Assembly (NCBI RefSeq): GCF_016863295.1
Contig: NZ_BOOP01000030.1
Location: forward strand, 104,673 to 168,672
Direction: 5' to 3'
Source: Planotetraspora phitsanulokensis
GTDB taxonomy: Bacteria; Actinomycetota; Actinomycetes; Streptosporangiales; Streptosporangiaceae
DNA: 64,000 bases
Shown piece after piece: positions 23,621 through 32,759 of the stretch. Position numbers and translations under genes: made by a program. Numbering within the stretch: position 1 is the first letter of the stretch; the number at the start of each line of letters is the position of its first letter. The notes beneath the pieces were generated by a model. It saw only the letters and a program-made list of their open reading frames with translations. It did no database searches and was not told where the DNA came from.

Positions 23621-23690
23621 CGCATCAGGCGAAACCCGGAGCTGCCACCACCCCTCCCGTGGCACCCGGGCTCCTCGCCCCCGGCGGTTC

Positions 23691-24188
23691 TCAGTTCATC
23701 GCCTCGCGGCCCACGGGAACCAAGTCGCCGCGGAGCTTGGCCATCCCCCGGGACACGGTGCTCTTGACCGTGCCCACGCTGATCCCCAGAGTCCTGGCGA
23801 TCTCCATCTCGGTCATGTCCTCGTAGTAGCGCAGGACGATCGCCGTACGCTGCCTGGCGGGCAGGCGGTCGAGCGCCTGCTCCAGTTCGTCGTACTGATG
23901 CCGCGGATCATGCTGCGTGGGGATGTCGGGCAGATCCTCGGACGGGTACTCCTCCAGCTTGCGCCGCCTCCACCACGAGATGTTGATGTTCACCATCGCC
24001 CGGCGCACGTAGCTGTCCAGCGAGGAACGATCCTGGATCCGATCCCAGGCGAGATAGGTCTTGGCGAGGGCTGCTTGGAGCAGGTCCTCGGCGTCGCAGA
24101 GGTTCCCGGTCAGCTGATGCGCGACCCGCAGCAGGGCCGCTCCGCGGGACGCCACATACGTATGGAACTCCTCATGGTTCACGATCAT
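23691..24188 (-). CDS. SigE-family ECF RNA polymerase sigma factor
   Basis: The 165-residue product has region 2 (AALLRVAHQLTGNLCDAEDLLQAALAKTYLAWDRI) with the RAMVNINISWWRRRK segment typical of SigE-family sigma factors, and region 4 (LPARQRTAIVLRYYEDMTEMEIARTLGISVGTVKSTVSRGMAKLR). Length is normal. No anti-sigma gene is adjacent; the next gene at 24488 is divergent and unrelated to known anti-sigma factors. Confidence 0.9.
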   Translation of the reverse strand: MIVNHEEFHTYVASRGAALLRVAHQLTGNLCDAEDLLQAALAKTYLAWDRIQDRSSLDSYVRRAMVNINISWWRRRKLEEYPSEDLPDIPTQHDPRHQYDELEQALDRLPARQRTAIVLRYYEDMTEMEIARTLGISVGTVKSTVSRGMAKLRGDLVPVGREAMN

Positions 24189-24487
24189 GCGATCACCGAC
24201 CTGGCCTGAGAGGCATCTCGTGCCAGAATGGCAGCCTCATTCCAGAATCCGGCTGAACCGGAAACAAGGTTTCGTGCAGCCATGCGCAAAGATCGCGCAA
24301 GCTCGGTGGCGGGCCCTCATCCACCCTGCTGACACGGCGCTCGCACTGTAGGCACTGATTTGCCCAGACTGGGGCGATACGCCTTCCACCTGGGGTGGGA
24401 TTATTGCTCCGCAGTCACCCCATCGACTGCCATTCCTCTCCTGTCGACATTCGCGGCATGTGAGGCTAGAAGGCGTGGGGAGGGGTG

Positions 24488-25426
24488 ATGAGGAACCGAA
24501 CCGTTGATCGCAGGCGCATGCTCGCCGCGGCCGTGCTCGGCCGCGACACGGAGGCGCCGCGACTGACCGCTGACGACGGGATGACGCTCGACGCCGTCAG
24601 CGGGGAGATCCTCGACGTGAGCCCGCACCTGATCATCGTCGAGGACGACGACGGGGAGGAGCGGCGGATGGTCATCGCCCCCTGGGCGACCGCGTGGCAC
24701 GGAGCGTCGCTTCCTCCCGCCGACCTGCCCATAGGAGCGAGGGTCGTCATCCGCGCTCTGCGATCAGGCACGGTGGTCGACCGCATATGGGCGAACATCA
24801 CCCGGATGACCGGAATCATCCTCGGCATCTCGGGAAAGCGGGACCTCACCATCGAGCTCGACTGCGGCCCGCACCGCGGGCGCCGTTCGGTGGTCGTCCC
24901 CTACCGGAGCTCGGGGCGGATCCGGGTACGGCATCCGCAGCTCGAAGCGGGTTATCTCTTCGACGCCATCGGGCTCATGGACGCCGGCACCGCGCTCGCC
25001 CACATACCCGCGACGTCGCAGCCCCCCTACCGGGCGAAGTCCGTCCCGCCGCCGCCTCCCGCCTTCCGCGGGGTTCAGTCGAAGATCTCCGGCGCGGCCG
25101 CGTGGGGGGATTTCACCGAACCGGGCGTGACCTATCCGATGCTGGAGTCCGCGGACGCCGACTGCGAGGACACCGGGCGTTCCTGCGCCGGCCTGCCGTA
25201 CCTGTCGGTCGGGTCCATGCTGTTCGTCCGCAACGTATGCGACGGCCGGGCGAACGCGCTGCCGATCATCGGCTGCGGCTGCATCACCGGACGCTTCTGC
25301 GACCGGTGCCTGGAGTGTGGCACCTCACCCCGCGGCAGGCTGGTGGAGATGTCTGCCACGTCGTACGTCGAGCTGGGTGGAGATCTGATCAAAGGCTGCT
25401 TCAACGCACGCGTCGGATTGGGGTGA
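24488..25426 (+). CDS. Unknown protein with a cysteine-rich C-terminus, partner of MauE-like gene
   Basis: The product is about 312 residues with a GGGGAGGGG site. Residues 1-180 are beta-rich with two similar segments (DAVSGEILDVSPHLIIVED and NITRMTGIILGISGKRDLTIELD), suggesting duplicated OB-like folds. From residue about 205 it becomes cysteine-rich (CEDTGRSC, VCDG, GCGCITGRFCDRCLEC, KGC), with 10 cysteines in about 85 residues. No signal peptide or Tat motif is obvious apart from a basic start (RRRMLAAAVLG). It is followed 3 bp later by a MauE-like gene, so a disulfide- or cofactor-bearing redox protein is plausible. Not a family I can name. Confidence 0.6.
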   Translation: MRNRTVDRRRMLAAAVLGRDTEAPRLTADDGMTLDAVSGEILDVSPHLIIVEDDDGEERRMVIAPWATAWHGASLPPADLPIGARVVIRALRSGTVVDRIWANITRMTGIILGISGKRDLTIELDCGPHRGRRSVVVPYRSSGRIRVRHPQLEAGYLFDAIGLMDAGTALAHIPATSQPPYRAKSVPPPPPAFRGVQSKISGAAAWGDFTEPGVTYPMLESADADCEDTGRSCAGLPYLSVGSMLFVRNVCDGRANALPIIGCGCITGRFCDRCLECGTSPRGRLVEMSATSYVELGGDLIKGCFNARVGLG

Positions 25427-25429
25427 CTC

Positions 25430-26248
25430 ATGCTCTCGACCATCGCGGCGGCGGCCCTGCCGATCCTCATCGCGATGCTGCTGCTGGGTGGCGTCGCGAA
25501 ACTCTTCATGGCCGGGAGTGACGCCGAGCCCGGCGGTCTGGGCCGGCTCGGGCCCGCGGTGCTAGCTCCGCCACGCTTCCGCAAGGCCGCCATGATCGGC
25601 TGTGCACTGGGCGAGCTGGGCCTGATCGGGGTGCTGCTCCTGCTCCCCGATCACGCGGTGGCCCGCTGGATGCCGGTGGCGTTCTTCACCGTCGCCACCT
25701 ACGTCCTGTGGGACCTGCGCCGCAGGCGGCCCGACGTGGGATGCGGCTGCTTCGGCGAGGTCAGCGCGGCGCCGATCGGGATGCGGTCCATCGGCCGGGC
25801 GGCGGTTCTGGCCGGCGCCGCGGTCATCGTGGCGGTCGAGAGTCCGGGACTCGCGGCTCTGTCGAGCTGGTCGTGGATGACGACGGCGTGGCTGGCCGGC
25901 GGCGTGACGCTGCTCCTGCTGCTGTCGACGGAAATCGAGGAGACGACCTCCCGCCTGCGTCATCGCGCACCGTGCGAGCAGCGCGCGATTCCCGCCAAAC
26001 GGGCCCTGTCCCGCCTCCAGAGCAGTACGGCATGGCGGTCGCACGCCCCGGTGCTGATGTCCGACGAGCCCGCCGACACGTGGCGGGAGCTGTGCTGGCG
26101 GTTCTTCGTCTTTCCCGCGCAGGACGGCGCAGACGTCGTCTTCGCCGTCTACCTGAGTGGGCGACGACCTGCGGTGAAGTCGGCGATCGTCAACGCCGAC
26201 GGTCAGCCGATCACCCCTCTGCGGGAATCTATGCGTGTATCGGCCTAG
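25430..26248 (+). CDS. MauE/DoxX-like redox-associated membrane protein
   Basis: The 272-residue product begins with four membrane segments (residues about 2-20, 45-70, 75-95, 115-165) in the MauE arrangement, with the conserved RRPDVGCGCFGEVSAAPIG loop. MauE-type proteins help form disulfides in partner proteins, such as the methylamine dehydrogenase small subunit. The C-terminal ~100 residues are soluble and atypical (WRELCWRFFVFPAQDGADVVFAVYLSGRRP). It starts 3 bp after the cysteine-rich gene. The end of the coding sequence lies inside a hairpin. Confidence 0.75.
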   Translation: MLSTIAAAALPILIAMLLLGGVAKLFMAGSDAEPGGLGRLGPAVLAPPRFRKAAMIGCALGELGLIGVLLLLPDHAVARWMPVAFFTVATYVLWDLRRRRPDVGCGCFGEVSAAPIGMRSIGRAAVLAGAAVIVAVESPGLAALSSWSWMTTAWLAGGVTLLLLLSTEIEETTSRLRHRAPCEQRAIPAKRALSRLQSSTAWRSHAPVLMSDEPADTWRELCWRFFVFPAQDGADVVFAVYLSGRRPAVKSAIVNADGQPITPLRESMRVSA

Positions 26249-26272
26249 CGCTATACAGGCATAGATTCCCGC
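26221..26272. terminator. Large hairpin overlapping the end of the MauE-like gene
   Basis: Perfect 14-bp inverted repeat GCGGGAATCTATGC / GCATAGATTCCCGC, with an inner GTAT/ATAC pair. The left arm is inside the coding sequence. Confidence 0.65.
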
Positions 26273-26292
26273 ATGAAGGGGCTGCGATTAAG

Positions 26293-26336
26293 CTCTCTAC
26301 GGCTCTCTAGCTTCCCCTCTAGAAAGCCGTAGAGAG
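26293..26336. terminator. Second hairpin between convergent genes
   Basis: Perfect 12-bp inverted repeat CTCTCTACGGCT / AGCCGTAGAGAG. Together with the hairpin 20 bp upstream it separates the MauE-like gene from the convergent ATPase gene. Confidence 0.65.
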
Positions 26337-26353
26337 GTCAATGGGAGGGACGG

Positions 26354-27706
26354 CTACAGCGGCTGGGCACGCAGGAACCTCCCGAAGTGAGGGACCGTGA
26401 ATCCGATCACTCCTCGTTCCGCGCTGTAGATCAGGCCCTTCTTGATGAGGCTGTCTCGGGCCGGAGACAGGCTGGAAGGCTTGCGGCCCAGCGACTCCGC
26501 GACATCGGCGGTAGGTACGGGATCATCCCGGAGTTGGGCCATGGCGTGCATGTAGTCGCGCTCGGCAGGGGTGGCACGTTCGTAGCGGCTGCCGAAGAAG
26601 CCGACGGCGAGCTCCTCCTCGGCCTCCGGCGCCGACACCTTGATGTCGTCAACGGTGATCGGGCTGTTCGGAGCCAGATCCCAGGCGACCTTGCCGTACG
26701 CCTGGACGAAGTAGGGGTAGCCGTCGGCCGCCTCATAGAGGGCGTCGAGCGCTTCGGGCGTGAACTCGACCGCCTCGCGCTCGGCGGGTGCGATGAGCGC
26801 GAGATCGGCGGCGTCCCTGTCGAGCCGATCGATCCGCGCGTACCGGAACAGCCGCTCCGAATAGCTCTTGCTCGCCGACAGCACGCTCGGCAGGTGGGGC
26901 AGACCGGCTCCGACCACGATCAGCGGCCCGCCGGTCTGGGAGAGCTCGTGGCAGGCGGCGCACAGGGCGGAGATGTCGGGCGCCTGCACGTCCTGCATCT
27001 CGTCGATGAACAGCGCGATGCCGACGCCGAGATCGGTCGCGACCCCCGCGGCGTCGACGAACAGCTCGGTGAGGTCGATCTCCAGGTCGCCGGAGTCGGC
27101 CCGCCCGCGAGAGGCCGGGACGTCGATGCCGGGCGACCAGTGGGAGGTGCCCTTCGCCGCGGCCGGATCGCGCATGGCGAAGGCCTTCAGTACACCCAGG
27201 AACTCCTCGATGCGCTCGGGCGCCCGATGACGGGGGGCGAGCTCTCTGATCGCCATGTGCAGCGACGCGGCGACCGGCCGGCGGATCGACTGGTCGGGAC
27301 GGGCCTCGATCTTGCCCGTGCCCCACAGCCGCTGCATGGCCATCGACTTGAAGGTGTTGAGCAGGACGGTCTTGCCGACGCCCCGGAGCCCGGTGAGCAC
27401 CATGCTCCGCTCCGGACGGCCACGGGCCACCCGTTCCAGCACGACCTCGAACTGCTGGAGTTCGCGGTCGCGCCCGGCGAGCTCCGGAGGGCGCTGACCC
27501 GCGCCGGGGGCATAGGGATTGCGCACGGGGTCCACGCTCTCGGACTTTATGACGGGATATAGCGGCCGTCGTAGATTTCCGTAGAAAGCGCTACGGCGTG
27601 TCGCCCGCGGGCGGCGCGGAACACACCGCACGGCCGCGGACGGCTCGGCGGCCGTCATCCCGGGGGGCGGGGCCAGTGCGGGCTCGGGCGCCGCGAGAAC
27701 TGTCAT
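26354..27706 (-). CDS. AAA+ ATPase (AAA_16/Orc-like, STAND-type regulator)
   Basis: The product is 450 residues from ATG 27706 (a GTG at 27745 is possible). The conserved part starts at NPYAPGAGQRPPELAGRDRELQQFEVVLERV. Walker A is TGLRGVGKTVLL, Walker B IALFIDEMQDV, and sensor-like GAGLPHLPSVLS follows. The C-terminus has a winged HTH (PVPTADVAESLGRKPSSLSPARDSLIKKGLIYSAERG). Such proteins are common in actinomycetes with unclear roles. It is monocistronic and convergent with the MauE operon. Confidence 0.8.
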   Translation of the reverse strand: MTVLAAPEPALAPPPGMTAAEPSAAVRCVPRRPRATRRSAFYGNLRRPLYPVIKSESVDPVRNPYAPGAGQRPPELAGRDRELQQFEVVLERVARGRPERSMVLTGLRGVGKTVLLNTFKSMAMQRLWGTGKIEARPDQSIRRPVAASLHMAIRELAPRHRAPERIEEFLGVLKAFAMRDPAAAKGTSHWSPGIDVPASRGRADSGDLEIDLTELFVDAAGVATDLGVGIALFIDEMQDVQAPDISALCAACHELSQTGGPLIVVGAGLPHLPSVLSASKSYSERLFRYARIDRLDRDAADLALIAPAEREAVEFTPEALDALYEAADGYPYFVQAYGKVAWDLAPNSPITVDDIKVSAPEAEEELAVGFFGSRYERATPAERDYMHAMAQLRDDPVPTADVAESLGRKPSSLSPARDSLIKKGLIYSAERGVIGFTVPHFGRFLRAQPL

Positions 27707-27904
27707 TGCACACCCCTCACCTGCCGAGACGGCGACCGAACCCATGTTCGATCCGATGGCCAGAACTGTAGCGCGACATCGAACATGTGCGCGAGGTTTT
27801 CACGAGAAAAGCTCCGGCAAAAGCCGTCACGAGGCCGGGCTCCGGCACCCACGAGAAGATCCGAACACCGGCGGGGATTTGCGTGGGACGGGTACTCTGC
27901 GCGT

Positions 27905-28657
27905 ATGGCCTCCTTACGGAACCCCAGGTCAGCGATGGTGGCGGTCGCCGTACTGGGTCTGACCGCCTGCGGCGGGACCGGAGTCGTCACATCGTCGCCG
28001 GCGGCCTTCCAGACGGAGGCGTCGGCCTCGCCCTCGACTGCGGCGCCGAGCACCCCCACACCGCCGCCCTCGCCGACACCTGCGGGGCCGCCGAAGTTCT
28101 CGGCGAAGATCCAGAAGGTCTCCCGGGCCGACCTGCCGTCCTCGTGGCACGCCGGCTGCCCGGTCTCTCCGAGCGGGTTGCGGAAGATCACGATGACCTA
28201 CTGGGGGTTCGACGGAAAGCCGCACACGGGTCAGTTGGTCGTCAACCAGTCGGCCGCCGACGACATGGTCAAGGTCTTCGCCAAGCTGTACGGCTTCCGC
28301 TACCCCATCCGCCGGATGCAGCCGGTCGACGCCTACAAGGGGAGCGACGACGCGTCCATCGACGCGGACAACACCTCCGCGTTCAACTGCCGCAACGCCA
28401 CCGGGTCGAGCAAGTGGTCCAACCACGCGTACGGCCTGGCCGTCGACGTCAACCCCCGGGAGAACCCCTACGTCTACGCGGACGGGTCGAACGCCCACCG
28501 CAACGCCGACGCCTTCGTCCGCCGTCCGCTCAAGAAGCCGGGCGTGATCAACGCGGACGACCGTGTGGTCAAGGCCTTCGCCTCGGTGGGCTGGGGCTGG
28601 GGCGGCTCCTGGTCCGGCGACAAGGACTACCAGCACTTCTCCGAGAACGGCCGGTAG
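27905..28657 (+). CDS. M15-family peptidase lipoprotein (D-Ala-D-Ala carboxypeptidase-like)
   Basis: The product is 250 residues from ATG 27905. A lipoprotein signal ends in LTAC-GG, followed by a Ser/Thr/Pro-rich linker, so it is anchored outside the membrane. The catalytic domain (residues about 90-250) shows SNHAYGLAVDVN (SxHxxGxAxD zinc motif) and DYQHFS near the C-terminus (third zinc ligand). It likely trims cell-wall peptides. It is divergent from the ATPase gene. Confidence 0.85.
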   Translation: MASLRNPRSAMVAVAVLGLTACGGTGVVTSSPAAFQTEASASPSTAAPSTPTPPPSPTPAGPPKFSAKIQKVSRADLPSSWHAGCPVSPSGLRKITMTYWGFDGKPHTGQLVVNQSAADDMVKVFAKLYGFRYPIRRMQPVDAYKGSDDASIDADNTSAFNCRNATGSSKWSNHAYGLAVDVNPRENPYVYADGSNAHRNADAFVRRPLKKPGVINADDRVVKAFASVGWGWGGSWSGDKDYQHFSENGR

Positions 28658-28696
28658 ACGAGCCTGGCCGTACCCGGCGCTCCGAAGGAGCAACGC

Positions 28697-29800
28697 TCAA
28701 CGGGGTGGCTCGAGGTCCAGCTCGAGCCAGCCGGCGAGCTCCTTGATCTCACCGGCGACCGCCGCGGTCACGTCGTCGGTGAAGGGGACGTCCTCGTGGA
28801 TCGCGTGGACCCGCAGCACGCCGGCTTTGCGGTCGGCGGCGGCGTCGAGCTTGCCCACCAGCCGGTCTCCGTACAGGATCGGCAGCGCGAAATACCCCCA
28901 GCGGCGCTTGGCCGCAGGCTTGTACATCTCCAACTGGTAGTCGAAGCCGAAGAGCTCGGCGGCGCGCTTACGGTCGTGGATCAACCGGTCGAAGGGCGAC
29001 AACAACGCCACGCGTCCCGAGAACGGCCGGCCCAGCTGGGACGGATCGACTCGCCACGTGCCCTTCACCCCCTCGACCACGGCAGGTTCGCCGGCCTCGC
29101 CGACGTGCGCCGGCTCGACCGGTACCTCCGGCGCCCGGGAGCGGGCGATGCCCAGAGCACGCAACCGCCGCTCGTCGCGGATGCGCCGCGCCTCGTCGGC
29201 CGGGATCACCGGGCCGTCGGGGTAGACCCGCGTCGCCAGGTCCCACAGCCGGTCGCCGCCGCGGCGTCCGGCGACGGCGACCTCACCTCGGCCCACCATG
29301 AACTCCAGCATTTGCGTGACGTTGCGGTTGTCGGTCCATCCGGTCGACTTCCACGGCACCATGCAGGTGTCGGGGATGTCACGCGACGGCAGCGGTCCGG
29401 CGGAGCCCAGCCGATCGAGGATGTCCTGCCGGCACGCGTCGTTGGCCCGCACCCAGTCGCGGAGGTGCACCCGCCAGGAGGACAGCTCGCCGCGCCCGGG
29501 CCAGTGGGCCATCTCGTCGCGGTACAGCGCGAGGTCCTCACTTGGGCGGATCAGCGCCCGCAGTTCCAGCAGCGACCGGTCCGCCAGCGCGGCGGTCAGC
29601 ATGGCCGGCGTGTACGACGACCCGAGACGACTCCACGCCACGAGATCGGCGTTCGGCGCGATGGCGGCGGTCGGGTCGAGCTGCAGCAGGGTCAGACCGC
29701 GCACCGCGTCGAGCAGCCCGGCCGGCCGCGAGCCGTCCAGGAGTTGCGCGCGCACGGCGATGCGCCGCGCATCGGTGCGAGAGAGTTCGTGGACGACCAC
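28697..29800 (-). CDS. YcaQ-like winged-helix protein (HTH_42 family)
   Basis: The product is 367 residues with the family features: RRIAVRAQLLDG... LTLLQLDPTAAIAPNADLVAWSRLG near the N-terminus (the QLD motif region), HWPGRGELSSWR, and LLSPFDRLIHDRKRAAELFGFDYQLEMYKPAAKRRWGYFALPILYGDRLVGKLD near the C-terminus. E. coli YcaQ (AlkX) is a DNA glycosylase that removes interstrand crosslinks; other members (AlkZ) protect producers of DNA-alkylating antibiotics. Self-resistance or repair is possible. Confidence 0.85.
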   Translation of the reverse strand: MVVHELSRTDARRIAVRAQLLDGSRPAGLLDAVRGLTLLQLDPTAAIAPNADLVAWSRLGSSYTPAMLTAALADRSLLELRALIRPSEDLALYRDEMAHWPGRGELSSWRVHLRDWVRANDACRQDILDRLGSAGPLPSRDIPDTCMVPWKSTGWTDNRNVTQMLEFMVGRGEVAVAGRRGGDRLWDLATRVYPDGPVIPADEARRIRDERRLRALGIARSRAPEVPVEPAHVGEAGEPAVVEGVKGTWRVDPSQLGRPFSGRVALLSPFDRLIHDRKRAAELFGFDYQLEMYKPAAKRRWGYFALPILYGDRLVGKLDAAADRKAGVLRVHAIHEDVPFTDDVTAAVAGEIKELAGWLELDLEPPR

Positions 29801-30525
29801 GCCACGAGGCTAGGCGACCGATCCGCCGGTGACCATCGCCCGGCGGGATCTCTTCGGAGGCCCACCGCCCGCGGACCACTGCCCGGTGCGCCCCGTTTGC
29901 CCGGTTTCACAAATGCGCGAATGGGTGCGATAAAAGATCGCCACATACCGTCACCGCCAAAACTCGCACAGAGCGGCAAATCGGCTTAAATGTCGTTTTT
30001 CTAGATCGCCGATCTTGGATCCGGAAGCCGGCGATTGTGTCGTATGTCATAACAAACCGGCAGAACGCGATACCCGCTGAAGTGATCTCGGGCCACCCCG
30101 ACCGAAGCCCGAACCCCTTCTCTGGACGACGACTCAGTGAATGCGGCACGAACGTCGAATGATCGCTGAGCACTGTCACCGGACACCCTCACCCCGGCGT
30201 CCAAGTGGGGCGATCTCATCCGCGATACGGACCGATCGTTGACGGCGAACGTGAGACCCTGTCGGGGAGGCCGGAAAAGAACAACGCCCGCTCCTCCAGC
30301 TGAAAGGAAGCGGGCGTCTTCTGTACTCTGATATGAAATCTCCTGATTCTCCTGAAATGGGGGAATCACGAGTCAGGGGTCACACGTTAGTAGAACTGCG
30401 GGAACGGGTCGGGAAGGATCGCTTACCGGTTCATAACGATCGGCCATCGGGCCCGTCACATCGCGACGCCCGTGGCCCCGCACCCAGATCAACTGCCCCT
30501 CCCAGTGCGGTGTGACAGGAGAAGG
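29801..30525. other. Long intergenic region with one hairpin
   Basis: About 725 bp without a supported gene. An inverted repeat ACGCCCGCT (30284-30292) / AGCGGGCGT (30309-30317) with a pyrimidine-rich 3' flank may be a terminator. The rest shows only short frames without ribosome sites. Confidence 0.45.
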
Positions 30526-30777
30526 ATGTCCGACTGGCTCCATTCAGGTCCCGTATCTCCCATCTGGCCGGTTGATCGCTTCGAAGTGCGCTCCATCCGG
30601 CCGAACCCGAGCTTCGGAGCCGCCGACCGCTACGCCTCCGCGACGGCCGCACATGAGGCGGCCATGCGCATGAGGGACTCCGGCCTGGCGACGCAGATCC
30701 AGGTGATCCGCATCGAGGACGGCGTCGTCCTGTTCGATCTGGCGGCGGGAGTGGAGATTCCGCTGGAGGCCTGGTGA
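30526..30777 (+). CDS. Hypothetical 83-residue protein
   Basis: Preceded by AGGAGAAGG. The product MSDWLHSGPVSPIWPVDRFEVRSIRPNPSFGAADRYASATAAHEAAMRMRDSG... ends with a strand pair (QIQVIRIEDGVVLFDLAAGVEIPLEAW). This is a small alpha/beta domain with no cysteines or signal peptide. It lies 39 bp upstream of the Nudix-NYN gene and may be co-transcribed. Family not recognised. Confidence 0.6.
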   Translation: MSDWLHSGPVSPIWPVDRFEVRSIRPNPSFGAADRYASATAAHEAAMRMRDSGLATQIQVIRIEDGVVLFDLAAGVEIPLEAW

Positions 30778-30816
30778 TCGAGGGGGCGCGGTCCCCCGCC
30801 GGGGCAGGATGAGGCC

Positions 30817-31689
30817 ATGACCGCGATGGACGGGGACGGCTGGGCGTTGTGCGCCCGCGGGCATCAGCACTGGGGCGTCCACGGCGCGGCCGGGCTCCTC
30901 GCCGTCCACCACACCGACGACGGCATGCCGTACGTCCTGATGCAGAAGCGCGCCTGGTGGAGCCATCACGGCGGAACCTGGGGACTCCCGGGAGGCGCTC
31001 GCGACAGCCACGAGGACGCCGTCACCGGCGCACTTCGCGAGGCGTGGGAGGAGGCGGCGCTCACCCCCGACCAGGTCCGGGTCCAGGGCGTCTACGTCGA
31101 CGACCACGGCGGCTGGTCGTACCACACCGTGATCGCCGCGGCCGCGGGCCTGCTCGACGCGAGCGCCGCCAGCGGAGAGAGCGCTGACATGCGCTGGGTC
31201 GCGGCCGACGAGGTGGCCGCCAAGCGCCTCCATCCGGGGTTCGCCAACACGTGGCCGATCATCAGGCCCGCGCTCAGCCCTCTCGTCCTGGTGCTCGACG
31301 TCGCCAACATCGTCGGCGCACGGGCAGAGCACGGCTGGTGGAAGGACCGGGCAGGCGCGGCCAACCGGTTGCTCAACGACCTCCTCCCGCTCGCCTCGGA
31401 CGGCTTGGGCCGCCAACCGGAAGACCTGCCGGAGCTCGCTCAACGGTTCCCGCGGATCATCGCGGTCCTGGAGGGCGCCGCGGCCCGTGGCGCCGACACC
31501 GTCCCCCGTCTCGGCGTCGACGTCGTCCTGGCGCCGGGCAGCGGCGACGACGCGATCGTGGAGGTCGTCCGCGAGGCCCGGACGTGGGAGAAGGTCCTCG
31601 TCGTCACCGCCGACAGGGGGCTGCGCGAGCGGGTCGCGGAACTCGGAGCGCTCGTCACCGGTCCGCGCTGGCTGCTCGGCCAACTCTGA
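30817..31689 (+). CDS. Nudix hydrolase fused to a NYN/PIN-like domain
   Basis: The 290-residue product has a complete Nudix box at residues 60-82 (G60...E66...R74-E-A-W-E-E). It hydrolyses nucleoside diphosphate-linked compounds. From residue about 150 a second domain begins: LVLVLDVANIVGARAEHGWWKDRAGAANRL, then DVVLAPGSGDDAIVEVVREA and KVLVVTADRGLRERVAELGA. The spaced acidic residues match NYN/PIN-fold ribonucleases. The fusion could couple nucleotide clean-up to RNA cleavage. Confidence 0.8.
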   Translation: MTAMDGDGWALCARGHQHWGVHGAAGLLAVHHTDDGMPYVLMQKRAWWSHHGGTWGLPGGARDSHEDAVTGALREAWEEAALTPDQVRVQGVYVDDHGGWSYHTVIAAAAGLLDASAASGESADMRWVAADEVAAKRLHPGFANTWPIIRPALSPLVLVLDVANIVGARAEHGWWKDRAGAANRLLNDLLPLASDGLGRQPEDLPELAQRFPRIIAVLEGAAARGADTVPRLGVDVVLAPGSGDDAIVEVVREARTWEKVLVVTADRGLRERVAELGALVTGPRWLLGQL

Positions 31690-31745
31690 CGACGGTTTTC
31701 CACAGGCGGTCCCGGCGGCTGTCGCGGGGCTGCCAGGATTGGCGC

Positions 31746-32759
31746 ATGCCCGACCGAGCCGTGGCCGACCGAACGATCGAGATCCCTCCCGACGCGTGGG
31801 GCCGGAGGTCGACCGTCGCCCCCGTGATGCCGTGGGTGTTCGGCCTGGTCATCCTCCTGCTCCTGGTGGGGCGGATCGTCCTGACGCCCGTACTGACGGC
31901 GCCGGCGTTGCAGACCTGGGCCACCGTCTTCGTGGCGATCTGCGTGCAGGCCCTGCCCTTCCTGGTCTTCGGCGTGCTGCTGTCGGCGGCCATCACCGCC
32001 TTCGTCCCGCCGTCGTTCTGGACCAGGGCGCTTCCCCGCCACCCGTACGCGGCGGTTCCGGTCGCGGGGGCGGCGGGCGCCGTGCTTCCCGGATGCGAGT
32101 GCGCCTCGGTGCCCGTGGCGTCGGGCCTGATGGCGCGTGGGGTCACCCCGGCGGCCGCGCTGGCCTTCCTGCTGTCCTCACCCGCCATCAACCCGGTGGT
32201 CGTGGTGGCCACCGCGGTCGCCTTCCCCCAGCAGCCGCTCATGGTCGTCTCCCGGTTCTGCGCCTCGCTGGCCGTCGCGGTGCTCGTCGGCTGGGTCTGG
32301 CTCCGGTTCGGCAGGTCGAGCTGGTTGCGCGTGCCGTCGCGTCCGCCCGCCTCCGGCTCGGCCTGGGCGGCCTTCCGCGACGCGATGCGTCACGACCTCC
32401 TCCACGCGGGCGGGTTCCTCGTGGTCGGCGGCCTGACGGCGGCGACGCTCAACGTCGTCGTGCCGCGTGCCTGGCTCGGCTCCGTGGCCGGCCTCCCCGT
32501 GTTGTCGGTCATCGTGCTCGGCCTGCTCGCGGTCCTGCTGTCCATCTGTTCGGAGGCGGACGCGTTCGTGGCGGCGTCGCTCACCGCCTTCTCCCCCACC
32601 GCCAAGCTCGCCTTCCTGGTGGTGGGCCCCATGGTGGACCTGAAGCTGATCGCCCTGCAGGCCGGGACGTTCGGGCGGTCGTTCGCGATCCGGTTCGTCC
32701 CGCTCACCTTCCTGCTGGGCATCGCGGCGAGCATCGTGGTCGGAGAGGTCCTGCTGTGA
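31746..32759 (+). CDS. Permease, YraQ/DUF318 family
   Basis: The product is 337 residues from ATG 31746. There are about 8 membrane segments in two halves; the first half has the family motif PGCECASVPVASGLMARGVTPAAALAFLLSSPAINP. These permeases pair with TIGR03943 proteins and are linked to metal or small-ion export, often zinc-related. Its stop overlaps the next start by GTGA, so the two are coupled. Confidence 0.85.
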   Translation: MPDRAVADRTIEIPPDAWGRRSTVAPVMPWVFGLVILLLLVGRIVLTPVLTAPALQTWATVFVAICVQALPFLVFGVLLSAAITAFVPPSFWTRALPRHPYAAVPVAGAAGAVLPGCECASVPVASGLMARGVTPAAALAFLLSSPAINPVVVVATAVAFPQQPLMVVSRFCASLAVAVLVGWVWLRFGRSSWLRVPSRPPASGSAWAAFRDAMRHDLLHAGGFLVVGGLTAATLNVVVPRAWLGSVAGLPVLSVIVLGLLAVLLSICSEADAFVAASLTAFSPTAKLAFLVVGPMVDLKLIALQAGTFGRSFAIRFVPLTFLLGIAASIVVGEVLL

